Shown here: positions 53,571 to 62,633 of the stretch, piece by piece
Layout of the letters: the number at the start of each line of letters is the position of its first letter
Numbering within the stretch: position 1 is the first letter of the stretch
Assembly: GCF_008124785.1 (NCBI RefSeq)
Contig: NZ_VNHU01000006.1
Location: forward strand, 1-64,000
Length of the DNA stretch: 64,000 bases
DNA from: Aquimarina intermedia
GTDB taxonomy: Bacteria; Bacteroidota; Bacteroidia; Flavobacteriales; Flavobacteriaceae
Direction of reading: 5' to 3'
The notes under the pieces: generated by a model
Seen by the model: the letters and a program-made list of their open reading frames with translations, nothing else
The model's database searches: none
Told to the model about the DNA's origin: nothing
Translations under genes and position numbers: made by a program

Positions 53571-53613
53571 GTAACCTTTGTTACCAAATAAAATTGAAGT
53601 TTTTGTACCTTTA
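53571..53613 (+). promoter_or_regulatory. Crp-type operator GTAAC-N4-GTTAC with -7 box, DUF983-crp operon
   Basis: GTAAC-CTTT-GTTAC at 53571-53584, then 21 bp, then TACCTTTA (53606-53613). No TTG stands at 17-21 bp from the -7 box. The operator centre would be about -42 from the predicted start of transcription, the class II activator position. The layout matches the two other sites at 54667 and 57266. Confidence 0.75.
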
Positions 53614-53628
53614 ACTAAAATACAAGCT

Positions 53629-54030
53629 ATGTTTGGTAAAGGCTTTAAATTGTATAGTATTCTCTTTTTGAAATGTCCAAGATGTCATGAAGGAGATTTT
53701 TTAGAATCACATCCTTATACGTTTTCTGATTTTAATAAAGTTAAAGAGCGATGTGAAAATTGTGAACTCAAATATAGTATTGAACCTAGCTTTTACTATG
53801 GTTCAATGTATGTCTCTTACGGTGTTGGTATAGCACTGGCAGTGGTTGTTTTTGCAACCCTATATTTGTTAGGATTAGATTTGCAACCGTTAACCATATT
53901 TTTTAGCATCCTTACCACCTTAGTTTTGCTGATGCCCTATATAGGTGCAATTTCTAAATCTATTTGGGCTAATCTTTTTTTTAAGTATGATAAAGAGTTA
54001 GCGATAAAAGTTAAACAATCACAAACATGA
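53629..54030 (+). CDS. DUF983-domain membrane protein
   Basis: 133 residues from ATG 53629; the longer frame from 53578 runs over the promoter. A zinc-ribbon-like CPRCHEG ... RCENCEL pattern (two CxxC pairs, residues about 16-45) precedes two membrane helices (about 65-85 and 90-112). DUF983 proteins are of unknown role, often near cytochrome oxidase assembly genes. Overlaps the Crp-family gene by 4 bp, so both are made together. Confidence 0.85.
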   Translation: MFGKGFKLYSILFLKCPRCHEGDFLESHPYTFSDFNKVKERCENCELKYSIEPSFYYGSMYVSYGVGIALAVVVFATLYLLGLDLQPLTIFFSILTTLVLLMPYIGAISKSIWANLFFKYDKELAIKVKQSQT

Positions 54031-54662
54031 TTCAGGAATTAAAAAAAAGTTATGGCCATCAATTTGAAGATGCCTTATTACAGGAAATCGCACAAGTCAG
54101 TACTTTTAGAGAACTTCCCGCAGGATATAAACTCATGGAAATCGGTGATTATGTGAAAGGTATGCCGCTACTGGTATCCGGAGCTATTAAGGTTTTACGC
54201 GAAGATAAAGATGGTGATGAATTACTGCTTTACTATCTGGAAAAAGGGGATACTTGTTCAATGACAATGACCTGTTGTATGGGCGAAACTAAAAGTGAAA
54301 TCCGTGCTATTGCAGAACGCGATACCAAACTCATTATGGTGCCTATTCGCAAGATGGAAGAATGGATTACCAAATATAAGAGTTGGCGTAACTTTGTATT
54401 CGAAAGTTATCACAATCGTCTTAATGAGATGCTGTTGACAATAGACACGATCGCATTTGATCGAATGGATGAACGATTGGTTAGCCATTTGAAGGAGAAA
54501 GCCAGGGTGAATAAGGACAATGTGCTATATCAAACACATCAAGAAATTGCTTATGAGCTCCATAGTTCACGTGTCGTTATTTCACGATTGCTTAAAAAGC
54601 TTGAAAGACTTGGTAAGATTGAATTACATCGTAATCATATAACTATTGTTGATTTATCCTAG
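54027..54662 (+). CDS. Crp/Fnr-family transcriptional regulator with cysteine cluster
   Basis: 211 residues. A cyclic-nucleotide-binding-type sensor domain (about 15-120, containing LPAGYKLMEIGDYVKGMPLLVSG, GDELLLYYLEKGD) leads to a helix and a winged HTH (about 150-205, QTHQEIAYELHSSRVVISRLLKKLERLGKI). The sensor contains C77, C83 and C84 in DTCSMTMTCCMGE, where the cAMP-binding residues of Crp are not evident, so thiol or iron-sulfur chemistry is a plausible signal. The GTA-N8-TAC-type operators around it are the kind Crp-family proteins bind. Autoregulation is likely. Confidence 0.92.
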   Translation: MIQELKKSYGHQFEDALLQEIAQVSTFRELPAGYKLMEIGDYVKGMPLLVSGAIKVLREDKDGDELLLYYLEKGDTCSMTMTCCMGETKSEIRAIAERDTKLIMVPIRKMEEWITKYKSWRNFVFESYHNRLNEMLLTIDTIAFDRMDERLVSHLKEKARVNKDNVLYQTHQEIAYELHSSRVVISRLLKKLERLGKIELHRNHITIVDLS

Positions 54663-54666
54663 TTGT

Positions 54667-54710
54667 GTAACTCATGTTACTGTAAAATCTCTTAGCGTCT
54701 CATAATTTTG
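54667..54710 (+). promoter_or_regulatory. Crp-type operator GTAAC-N4-GTTAC with -7 box, sulP promoter
   Basis: GTAAC-TCAT-GTTAC at 54667-54680, 22 bp, then TAATTTTG (54703-54710), an exact TAnnTTTG. Operator centre about -43 from the expected start. It lies between the Crp gene stop (54662) and the SulP ATG (54730). Confidence 0.8.
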
Positions 54711-54729
54711 ACATTCTTATAAGTGCACT

Positions 54730-56451
54730 ATGTTAAAAAAATATCTTCCTATACTACAATGGTTACCAAAATATCAGAAGGAGTACCTCTCAGGTGATCT
54801 AGCTGCCGGTATTACCGTTGGTATTATGCTGATTCCACAAGGAATGGCTTATGCTATGATTGCCGGTCTTCCTCCTGTTTTTGGATTATATGCCTCTTTA
54901 ATTCCTCAAATTATTTACGCATTATTGGGCACCTCAAGACAACTTGCTGTAGGTCCTGTGGCCATGGATTCATTATTGGTTGCTTCAGGATTAGGGGCAT
55001 TGGCTATTTCGGGTATTGATCAATATATCGCCATGGCTATATTTTTAGCATTATTTATGGGTGTAATTCAATTAGCGCTTGGATTATTTCGTATGGGATT
55101 TTTGGTTAATTTTCTATCAAAACCAGTTATAAGTGGATTTACCTCAGCAGCCGCAATTATCATAGGTTTAAGTCAGTTGAAGCATTTATTAGGTACTTCT
55201 ATTGAACGAAGCAATCAAGTTCATCTGGTTATTCTGAACGCCATAGAAACAATTGATCAAACAAATTTGTATACGGTAGGCATTGGTATTGCTGCGATTG
55301 TTTTAATAAAAGGGTTAAAGAGAATTCATAAAAGTATCCCGGCTGCCTTAGTGGTTGTAGTGGTATCTATTCTAGGAATATACCTAGGAGGACTTAATGA
55401 CTTAGGTGTCAAAATTGTTGGCGAAATTCCGCAAGGTTTACCTGAATTTGGAGTACCAACGGTAGATTATTCTCGTATTTCTGATTTAGTTCCTATTGCA
55501 CTCACCCTTGCATTAATTGCTTTTATGGAAGCTATATCGGTCGCAAAGGCCGTCGAAGAAAAACATTCTGACTACGAGGTCGATGCCAATCAGGAATTAA
55601 TCGCACTGGGAACAGCCAATATTGTAGGATCATTTTTTCAATCGTATCCAACTACAGGCGGGTTTTCAAGAACTGCGGTTAATGATCAATCCGGAGCCAA
55701 AACCGGGATTGCTCCTCTAGTAAGTGCACTGATCGTTGGATTGACCTTACTTTTTCTTACGCCACTATTTTATTATTTACCCAATACAGTTTTGGCTGCT
55801 ATTATCATGGTAGCGGTGTTTGGACTCATTGATATTAAATATCCACTTCAGCTCTTAAAAAATGCGAAGGATGAATTTTTTCTACTGCTCATTACGTTTG
55901 CTATAACATTATTTGTGGGCATCAAAGAAGGCATTTTACTAGGAGTTTTATTGTCCTTGTTGCTTCTGGTCTACAGAACTTCGAATCCTCATATTGCCAT
56001 ACTCGGTAGGATAAAGAACACAGATTATTTTAAAAATGTAATACGTTTTGAAAATACGGTAGAAATTCATGAAGAAATATTAATTCTACGGTTCGATGCT
56101 CAGTTATATTTTGGAAACAAAGATTATTTTAAGAATGAATTGCAAAAACATATACTGAAGAAAGGAAGTTCATTAAAATATGTGATACTCAATGCAGAGG
56201 CTATCAATTATATAGACAGTAGTGCTACAAATTTGTTGTTTAATCTAATCGAAGAGCTGAAACAGAAACAAATAACGCTACTAATAGCCGGAGCTATAGG
56301 TCCTACACGTGATATTATCTTTAAGACCGGCCTTGCAGAGGTGATCAAACGTGACCATTTATTTGTCAAAACTAGCGAAGCTTATAACTATGCACTCAAT
56401 ATGGGCGAGCGTACCGAAATACAACAAAAAATCACAACCCAAACCCAATAA
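54730..56451 (+). CDS. SulP-family anion transporter with STAS domain
   Basis: 573 residues. About eleven to fourteen membrane helices (first at residues about 20-45) with the SulP signature LAAGITVGIMLIPQGMAYAMIAGLPPVFGLYASL. A cytosolic STAS domain follows (about 435-560, EEILILRFDAQLYFGNKDYFKNEL, YVILNAEAINYIDSSATNLLF). The family moves sulfate, bicarbonate or other anions; the substrate cannot be read from the sequence. Context with Crp, persulfide dioxygenase and rhodanese points to sulfate, sulfite or thiosulfate. Confidence 0.93.
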   Translation: MLKKYLPILQWLPKYQKEYLSGDLAAGITVGIMLIPQGMAYAMIAGLPPVFGLYASLIPQIIYALLGTSRQLAVGPVAMDSLLVASGLGALAISGIDQYIAMAIFLALFMGVIQLALGLFRMGFLVNFLSKPVISGFTSAAAIIIGLSQLKHLLGTSIERSNQVHLVILNAIETIDQTNLYTVGIGIAAIVLIKGLKRIHKSIPAALVVVVVSILGIYLGGLNDLGVKIVGEIPQGLPEFGVPTVDYSRISDLVPIALTLALIAFMEAISVAKAVEEKHSDYEVDANQELIALGTANIVGSFFQSYPTTGGFSRTAVNDQSGAKTGIAPLVSALIVGLTLLFLTPLFYYLPNTVLAAIIMVAVFGLIDIKYPLQLLKNAKDEFFLLLITFAITLFVGIKEGILLGVLLSLLLLVYRTSNPHIAILGRIKNTDYFKNVIRFENTVEIHEEILILRFDAQLYFGNKDYFKNELQKHILKKGSSLKYVILNAEAINYIDSSATNLLFNLIEELKQKQITLLIAGAIGPTRDIIFKTGLAEVIKRDHLFVKTSEAYNYALNMGERTEIQQKITTQTQ

Positions 56452-56590
56452 TCCATAAAACACACAGTATTACGCCGATTATATGTAGGTTTTTATAACT
56501 ATCAACCTGTCTTAGCATATCACGTGCAAAACACTTTTTGATTTTGGGGCAAAAAAGTATAGCTTAGCTAAACATCACAACCAATTTGAA

Positions 56591-57124
56591 ATGGATTTGA
56601 AGGTAAGAGAATTAATCAGCAAAGATATACCCCACATAGTAGCGTATTGGCATACATCTCCGTCTGATTTTTTAGAAGGCATGGGTGTTGATCTCACAAA
56701 ACTTCCGTCTCGGGAGTCACTTAGCAAGATGTTAACGAATCAATTAGCTTTGCCTATCAAAGAAAGAGCCTCCTATGCGCTAATTTGGGAATGTGATGGT
56801 GTAGCCGTTGGACACTCTAATGTAAATGCAATTAGGTATGGACAACAAGCTAACATACACTTACACCTGTGGACAACATCGTATCGAAAGCGTGGTATGG
56901 GTACAGAATTAGTTAAGAAATCCCTTCCCTTTTACTTTAACAATTTAAAATTACAACGTCTAATTTGTGAGCCCTACGCTTTAAATCCGGCACCTAATAA
57001 AACTCTGGAAAAGGTTGGATTTACCTATGAAAAAACCTATCGGACAATTCCAGGGTCGTTAAATTTTGAGCAAGATGTGTGCAGGTGGGTATTGGATCGT
57101 GAACGGTTTAAAGTTCTTTTATAA
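56591..57124 (+). CDS. GNAT-family N-acetyltransferase (RimJ/RimL-like)
   Basis: 177 residues with YRKRGMGTELVKKSLPFYF (acetyl-CoA loop R-x-x-G-x-G), ICEPYALNPAPNKTLEKVGF and YEKTYRTIPGSLNFEQDVCRWVL, the RimJ/RimL-type acetyltransferase pattern. Substrate unknown. It has no GTAAC-N4-GTTAC site in the 139 bp before it, so it does not seem to belong to the sulfur regulon around it. Confidence 0.87.
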   Translation: MDLKVRELISKDIPHIVAYWHTSPSDFLEGMGVDLTKLPSRESLSKMLTNQLALPIKERASYALIWECDGVAVGHSNVNAIRYGQQANIHLHLWTTSYRKRGMGTELVKKSLPFYFNNLKLQRLICEPYALNPAPNKTLEKVGFTYEKTYRTIPGSLNFEQDVCRWVLDRERFKVLL

Positions 57125-57265
57125 TCTAATGCTATTTTTTTGCGTTTTGATAATCTTATCTCACGACATCGATGATTCGCTTTAGTATCTAAATACGGTT
57201 CAAGTTTTCCATTCCTTACTTTAGCGTTATAATCACGTTAAACTCTGTTAAACCTCTCTTTAAAT

Positions 57266-57308
57266 GTAACATAAGTTACACTGTTTTAAAGGATACTTTA
57301 TAATTTTA
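57266..57308 (+). promoter_or_regulatory. Crp-type operator, best palindrome, persulfide dioxygenase promoter
   Basis: TGTAAC-ATAA-GTTACA at 57265-57280 is perfect over 16 bp; 21 bp further is TAATTTTA (57301-57308). Spacing is the same as at the two other sites. A small GTATGT/ACATAC hairpin (57325-57344) lies in the leader before the ATG at 57378. Confidence 0.8.
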
Positions 57309-57377
57309 AAAGAAATGCAGCAATGTATGTCAAAATGAACATACTTTCTTTTTACAGTAAACTTTAAAAATACATCT

Positions 57378-58727
57378 ATGATTATCAAACAATTCAAAGA
57401 CAAACCCCTAGCGCATTACTCATATGCCGTTCTTAGTGATAATAAACTAGCAATTATAGATCCGGCACGAGATCCTTTACCCTATTATGTTTTTGCAGAA
57501 GAACATAATGCCAAAATAGTTGCGGTCTTTGAAACACATCCGCATGCTGACTTTATAAGTAGTCATTTACAGATCCATAAAGAAACCGGAGCCACGATTT
57601 TCACCAGTAAATTAGTAGATGCCGCCTATCCTCATGAAACGTTTGATGATGATGATACCTTTACAATGGGATCGGTTCTATTTAAAGGAATCAATACCCC
57701 GGGTCATTCTCCGGACAGTATTTCGATTGTAGCCAGCTCTACAGAGGATTCCGATGAAGCTCCAGCCCTATTTACCGGCGATACGTTATTTATTGGTGAT
57801 GTTGGGAGACCTGATTTACGAGAGAAATCAGGTAAAATGCAAGCCAAAAGAGAAGAGCTGGCCAAACAAATGTATCACACCATGCAAAACAAATATAACG
57901 ATCTACCCAACGAGACCCTTGTTTATCCTGCACACGGAGCAGGATCCCTTTGCGGTAAAAATATGAGCTCAGATTCATCAAGTACTTTAGGAAGAGAGAG
58001 AGAAGAAAACTGGGCTTTCAAAAAACAAACAGAAGAACAGTTTGTAAATCATATCCTCAGTGATCAACCGTTTATTCCATCCTATTTTGGTTTTAATGTA
58101 GATCTCAATAAAACAGGAGTTGAACACTATGCCAAGTCCATTCACAATGTGGCTACAAAAATTGGGGTGTCTACCCTAGACACTGACATGATCATCATTG
58201 ACACCCGGGATGAAGAAGTATTTAAGAAGAATCATTTGCCGGGAAGTTTTAATATTATGGCAAGAAATGATGATGATAGCTTTGAAACCTGGTTAGGTGC
58301 TATTGTAGAACCTGAAGAAAAGTTTCATATAGTATTGAATTCTATCTCCGATAGCAATTACATACTAAGTCGTGTAGCAAAAATCGGATACGAAAATCAG
58401 ATGAAAGCTTTACTTACGCTGGAACCACAAGTATCTTTGCATAGTACCGAGCCCTTAGACTTGGAAACTTTCAAACGAAATCCAAAAGATTATACAATTG
58501 TAGATGTCCGTAACAGAAGTGAAGTTAGTGACGGTAAGATTTTTGAGCATGCCTACGCCATACCCTTAAATACGTTGAGAGATTCTATAGACACGATTCC
58601 TGATGACAAACCTGTAGTAGTTCATTGTGCCGGTGGCTATCGTAGTGCAGCAGGTAGTAGTATAATCGATGATTTAAAGAATGCTGTAAAAGTGTATGAT
58701 TTGAGTGATCATATCAAAGAATTTTAA
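57378..58727 (+). CDS. Persulfide dioxygenase-like metallo-hydrolase fused to two rhodanese domains
   Basis: 449 residues. An ETHE1/Blh-type MBL domain (about 1-245) has H54-P-H56-A-D58, GHSPDSISI, GDTLFIGDVGRPDL and VYPAHGAGSLCGK. Then a degenerate rhodanese domain (about 262-350, IDTRDEEVFKKNHLPGSFN) whose active loop LNSISDSN lacks cysteine, and a second rhodanese domain (about 370-449) with VVHCAGGYRS and Cys417. Persulfide dioxygenases oxidise glutathione persulfide to sulfite; rhodanese transfers sulfane sulfur. It acts in the cytoplasm to detoxify sulfide-derived persulfide. It is preceded by the best operator of the regulon. Confidence 0.93.
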   Translation: MIIKQFKDKPLAHYSYAVLSDNKLAIIDPARDPLPYYVFAEEHNAKIVAVFETHPHADFISSHLQIHKETGATIFTSKLVDAAYPHETFDDDDTFTMGSVLFKGINTPGHSPDSISIVASSTEDSDEAPALFTGDTLFIGDVGRPDLREKSGKMQAKREELAKQMYHTMQNKYNDLPNETLVYPAHGAGSLCGKNMSSDSSSTLGREREENWAFKKQTEEQFVNHILSDQPFIPSYFGFNVDLNKTGVEHYAKSIHNVATKIGVSTLDTDMIIIDTRDEEVFKKNHLPGSFNIMARNDDDSFETWLGAIVEPEEKFHIVLNSISDSNYILSRVAKIGYENQMKALLTLEPQVSLHSTEPLDLETFKRNPKDYTIVDVRNRSEVSDGKIFEHAYAIPLNTLRDSIDTIPDDKPVVVHCAGGYRSAAGSSIIDDLKNAVKVYDLSDHIKEF

Positions 58728-58779
58728 TAAACAGACTCTGTCTTTATATACTTAGGACAATGACTTGAAGATTTAACGA

Positions 58780-58813
58780 TAAAAAAAAGGGTGGAATTAA
58801 TCCCACCCTCTTT
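58780..58813. terminator. Terminator between persulfide dioxygenase and M4 protease genes
   Basis: GGGTGG (58789-58794) pairs with CCACCC (58803-58808); an eight-base A-run on the left makes a T-tract for the minus-strand gene, and TCTTT follows on the right. Confidence 0.8.
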
Positions 58814-58838
58814 CATCACAAAAAATAAACCTAAGTAT

Positions 58839-61800
58839 TTAAATTTTAACAAATCTGGTGTCAAAAACCTCGCCTTCGTTAGTGGTTATTTTCACTACGT
58901 ATAAACCAGTATCAAAACCATTTGTATTCAACTCCAAATAGTTTGTCGGAGTCGCATAAATTGCTGTACTGACTAGTACACCGTATAGATTATACACCGC
59001 AATTTTCTTTACCTGAGCATCGGTGGTTAAATTAACCACAGTAATAGCTGGGTTAGGATACATTGTGAAATGATGATATCCACCCTTATTGCCTTTCACA
59101 TATCTGTCTTCATATTTGTCATCGCACTTGTGTTTTTTATTATGTTTGTCACAACGACACTCTTCCTCTTCTTCCTCTGTAGGACTTGTTGGATCCGTTG
59201 GAGGTGTCGGATCTGCGGCTTCAACAGGGGCATAATCAAATTCTCTAACAATACTTAACGCTCCAGAACCTGTGAAGCTACCTGTATAAGCTTTAAAACC
59301 ATCTTCATTATTTACAGCTGTTAATGCTCCGTTATATTGCATATTATTTGGATCTTCAATTGCATCATCAATGACATTTGAATTCACTTTCATCGGAATC
59401 ATCACCGTATTTTGATCAAAAGCCTTCATTTCTTCTGTTGTAAAATACAACGTAAGGTCGTAGGATGCGTTTTGATTTTCAGTCGAAATACTATATGCTT
59501 TTGATGGTCTAGCAGTATTGATATTTGAAAATATCTCGAAGCTTGTACCCTGATCAATAACAGAAAGTGTAACACAACCTAAATCTTCTGATGCATTTTC
59601 TATCTTACCGATAAGAGCCTTATCAGAATTACTTAAAAAATATGTAGTAGTCCCAACATGCACTTTGGTAGTTGCAGTCTCATTTTTCTCTGTCTCGATT
59701 CCGGCTGGTATCGCAGTAATTTTTACATTATCTATTGCAAAGCTGAATGCAGTTCCAGCATTCGTATCATTAAACCATCTCCAAGCCAACATAAAGGACT
59801 TACCGTCCAATTCATTGATGACTGCAGCGTACTGTCCTTGTTCAGTGATAACCCCTACTGGTCCGGATCCATAAAATTGTTGCATTGTAATAAAGTTAGA
59901 GCCATCAAGAGAATACATGAATTCTCCATAGTCAAAAATTGTTCCTTCAATCGCATCAGTCTCTCCTCCCGCTTCCCAATCAAATGACACTGTAACATCT
60001 GCTGCTGCTCCAGCATTAATCATTGTTGATTTTAAAACAATATTTGAAGTTGAATTGGTATCATAAACCGGTAATTCAGAAATTCCATCACTAATATATG
60101 CTCTTCCTTCAGCTGAAGCCATACCGTCTACCCTCCAAACATTGTTTCCATCAGACAAAGATATCACAGACCATCCAACAGGAATATAGCCATTTGAGAA
60201 ATTTTCTTCTAACAAACTGAAAGCCGTATTTCCAGTTCTCGGAGTAAAATCATCATCAGATATAAAAAACTCTTGAGAGAAAAACTCACCATTGTAATTA
60301 AAAGAAAGCACGATGGTTTCTGTATCCTCTACCTGAGCATCATCATAGACAATAAGGTTTAAGGATTCTACGGATGTTCCTGCAAATGTCATTGAGGCAG
60401 TTGAAAGGTCAAAATCAATACCCTTGGTTGCGGTACTTCCAGCAGTACTTATCGTAATAGTAGCCGATGGATCTACTTCTACCCCATTAAAATAAACAGC
60501 GTATGTATTAATATCATCACACCCATTTATAAGGTTGTTTTCTGATAAAATAGTAACATTACTCGTGTTAAAATTGATAGTATTTGGATCTCCAGTAGAA
60601 TAAGATTCTCCTATATCAACAGCATACCATGCATTCGTGGTTTGTACTTCTTCATTGGACCCCGGTCCATACAATAATTGCGCAGCTAATATAGATGCTT
60701 CACGCATCTCAATAAATTTTGCATTAGGCGATAACATAGTTTCTCCCATATAGGCAATTTTCGCAGCCTTTAAAAAGCCTATGCCATTCACCATATAACT
60801 GTTTCCTTTATCCGTAACTGCATCGTCTGATGTCTGTTTATTAAATCCTGGGGAAAAAGAATTTCCGCTACCTGATACTAGTAAATAATACCATTTATTA
60901 AGTACACCACTATTAGTATGTACTCCACACTGGTCATTTGCCAATGTTGGCGTACCACATTCCGGATCGATCCAGTTATCGCCTCCGTAGGCGTCCGGAT
61001 CTCCTGAAGCTTTTGGATCATCCATCCATCGCAACGCTCTCGAATTCTCTGTACCAGGTCCTATCCCCCCGTCACGTTCGTCTATTTGCTCCCCGATTCC
61101 CCAAGGATCATATTCCAAAGAATTATCAATTTGTGCTAACACATACGCTTCTACTGATGCACCCCAGATATCAGAGAACCCTTCGTTCATGGCTCCAGAC
61201 TCTCTTTGATACACAAGGTCAGCTGTAAATTCACAAACTCCATGACCGATTTCATGAGCACAAACATCCATAGAAGTTAAAGGCGCAAACGATCCATTTG
61301 GATATTGTCCTCCTTGATAGCTTCCATCACCATACGTCATAGCAGTACCATTCCAGAAAGCATTGTCATAGGCATCTCCATAATGCACATAGTTCGTAAT
61401 CTTAGACCCCAAATTATCATAACTGGATCTGTCATGGACATTTTTCCAATAATCCAATACTACTTCGGCACCCCAATGTGCATCTAAAGCAACATCATCA
61501 TTATGTGCTTCATTATGACCAATCGACGGCACACCATTTACTGGAATAGCCGGACCATATACCAACGAAAAATCATCTTTTCTATGTTCCGATGCGGTCC
61601 AGTTATTATCTGACATTTCAGGATTCAGGACATCCCCGTCACCATCTACAACTGGAACTGCGAAACCCGAAATTGGAGCGTTAATAGGAAGACCACCAAA
61701 CCCTTCGTAAGAAAGGGTTTCGTTCTCAACACCAGAAGGTGTCATACCTTTTAAAACCCAGTTTCCATTTTCATCTTGAGAGGTATCAAAATTTCTTCTT

Positions 61801-62633
61801 CCTGCATATCTGGTATCACCAGTGGCAGCAGCATATGGTTGCGGTCCATAAACAACCGCAGCTGTGGTCTTTATTTCTTTTGCGATATCTTCTTTAGTAT
61901 GGTTTGCATCTACATGTTTAATAATGGCATCCAATAATAAAACCTGCCCTGATGCAGCATCCACATAGATATCGGCTCGGGATAATGGTTCAGCAGCATA
62001 GATATTAAATTTATATGCTAATGTTAGATCTACCACACTGGTCAAATAGTTGTCCACAAAAACCAGTTCTCCTTGTGGATACAGCTCATTATAAGCAGCA
62101 GTTATTTCTTCAGAATTTCCAAGAGTTTTAAGATAATCCCATGCATAGGTGGTAGCGCCAACATGATCCAATGCCTTTTGTAATGCTACGCTTTCATTCA
62201 AGGCCGGTGTAGAGGTAAGTGTCGAAGGTAATGCATAGTATTCTGCGCTAAAACCTAACACTGTACTATTTTTGGACATTGCTTTAAAAACACCGTGTTC
62301 AACCTTGATTCCGTTAGTATATTGTTGAAATTTATCGATTTGTATACCATTGACGACAGTAGTTGCTTCGTTTACGAATTGTGTTTCCTGTCCTACACCT
62401 AAAGCAGATCTAAAAAACTCTGGAACCTCAGGTAATGACAAAGTAGTACCAGAGTTTTTCATTTTGATAAGTGATGGTGTTCCCCGATTGGGTTCCATAA
62501 TAAAGTCTGAGACTCTCACGTCTTTTGATAAATTCGCCGAGATATCCTGAGAGATCTGAGCGTTTGATAAAAATAATCCTTGAAAGCATAGCGTGACTCC
62601 AAAAATTATTCTCTTTGGTAATGATGTAATCAT
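58839..62633 (-). CDS. Secreted M4 (thermolysin-family) metalloprotease with multidomain tail and T9SS sorting domain
   Basis: 1264 residues from ATG 62633; an earlier ATG at 62693 adds 20 residues ahead of the signal peptide (MITSLPKRIIFGVTLCFQGLFLSNA). An FTP/PepSY propeptide (to about 260) precedes the catalytic domain with H460-EIG-H464 and zinc ligand Glu484 (NEGFSD). After about 680 come a Calx-beta-like stretch, a jelly-roll MAM-like domain (GYIPVGWSVISLSDGNNVW) and further beta domains. A Cys/His/Lys/Glu-rich linker (EEECRCDKHNKKHKCDDK) leads to a type A sorting domain (YPNPAITVVNL ... GLYVVKITTNEGEV). It digests protein outside the cell. Confidence 0.93.
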   Translation of the reverse strand: MITSLPKRIIFGVTLCFQGLFLSNAQISQDISANLSKDVRVSDFIMEPNRGTPSLIKMKNSGTTLSLPEVPEFFRSALGVGQETQFVNEATTVVNGIQIDKFQQYTNGIKVEHGVFKAMSKNSTVLGFSAEYYALPSTLTSTPALNESVALQKALDHVGATTYAWDYLKTLGNSEEITAAYNELYPQGELVFVDNYLTSVVDLTLAYKFNIYAAEPLSRADIYVDAASGQVLLLDAIIKHVDANHTKEDIAKEIKTTAAVVYGPQPYAAATGDTRYAGRRNFDTSQDENGNWVLKGMTPSGVENETLSYEGFGGLPINAPISGFAVPVVDGDGDVLNPEMSDNNWTASEHRKDDFSLVYGPAIPVNGVPSIGHNEAHNDDVALDAHWGAEVVLDYWKNVHDRSSYDNLGSKITNYVHYGDAYDNAFWNGTAMTYGDGSYQGGQYPNGSFAPLTSMDVCAHEIGHGVCEFTADLVYQRESGAMNEGFSDIWGASVEAYVLAQIDNSLEYDPWGIGEQIDERDGGIGPGTENSRALRWMDDPKASGDPDAYGGDNWIDPECGTPTLANDQCGVHTNSGVLNKWYYLLVSGSGNSFSPGFNKQTSDDAVTDKGNSYMVNGIGFLKAAKIAYMGETMLSPNAKFIEMREASILAAQLLYGPGSNEEVQTTNAWYAVDIGESYSTGDPNTINFNTSNVTILSENNLINGCDDINTYAVYFNGVEVDPSATITISTAGSTATKGIDFDLSTASMTFAGTSVESLNLIVYDDAQVEDTETIVLSFNYNGEFFSQEFFISDDDFTPRTGNTAFSLLEENFSNGYIPVGWSVISLSDGNNVWRVDGMASAEGRAYISDGISELPVYDTNSTSNIVLKSTMINAGAAADVTVSFDWEAGGETDAIEGTIFDYGEFMYSLDGSNFITMQQFYGSGPVGVITEQGQYAAVINELDGKSFMLAWRWFNDTNAGTAFSFAIDNVKITAIPAGIETEKNETATTKVHVGTTTYFLSNSDKALIGKIENASEDLGCVTLSVIDQGTSFEIFSNINTARPSKAYSISTENQNASYDLTLYFTTEEMKAFDQNTVMIPMKVNSNVIDDAIEDPNNMQYNGALTAVNNEDGFKAYTGSFTGSGALSIVREFDYAPVEAADPTPPTDPTSPTEEEEEECRCDKHNKKHKCDDKYEDRYVKGNKGGYHHFTMYPNPAITVVNLTTDAQVKKIAVYNLYGVLVSTAIYATPTNYLELNTNGFDTGLYVVKITTNEGEVFDTRFVKI

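Noticed and set aside
56591..57124. GNAT gene as member of the Crp regulon
   Set aside because: No GTAAC-N4-GTTAC site or related half-sites in its upstream region; it is only located between members.
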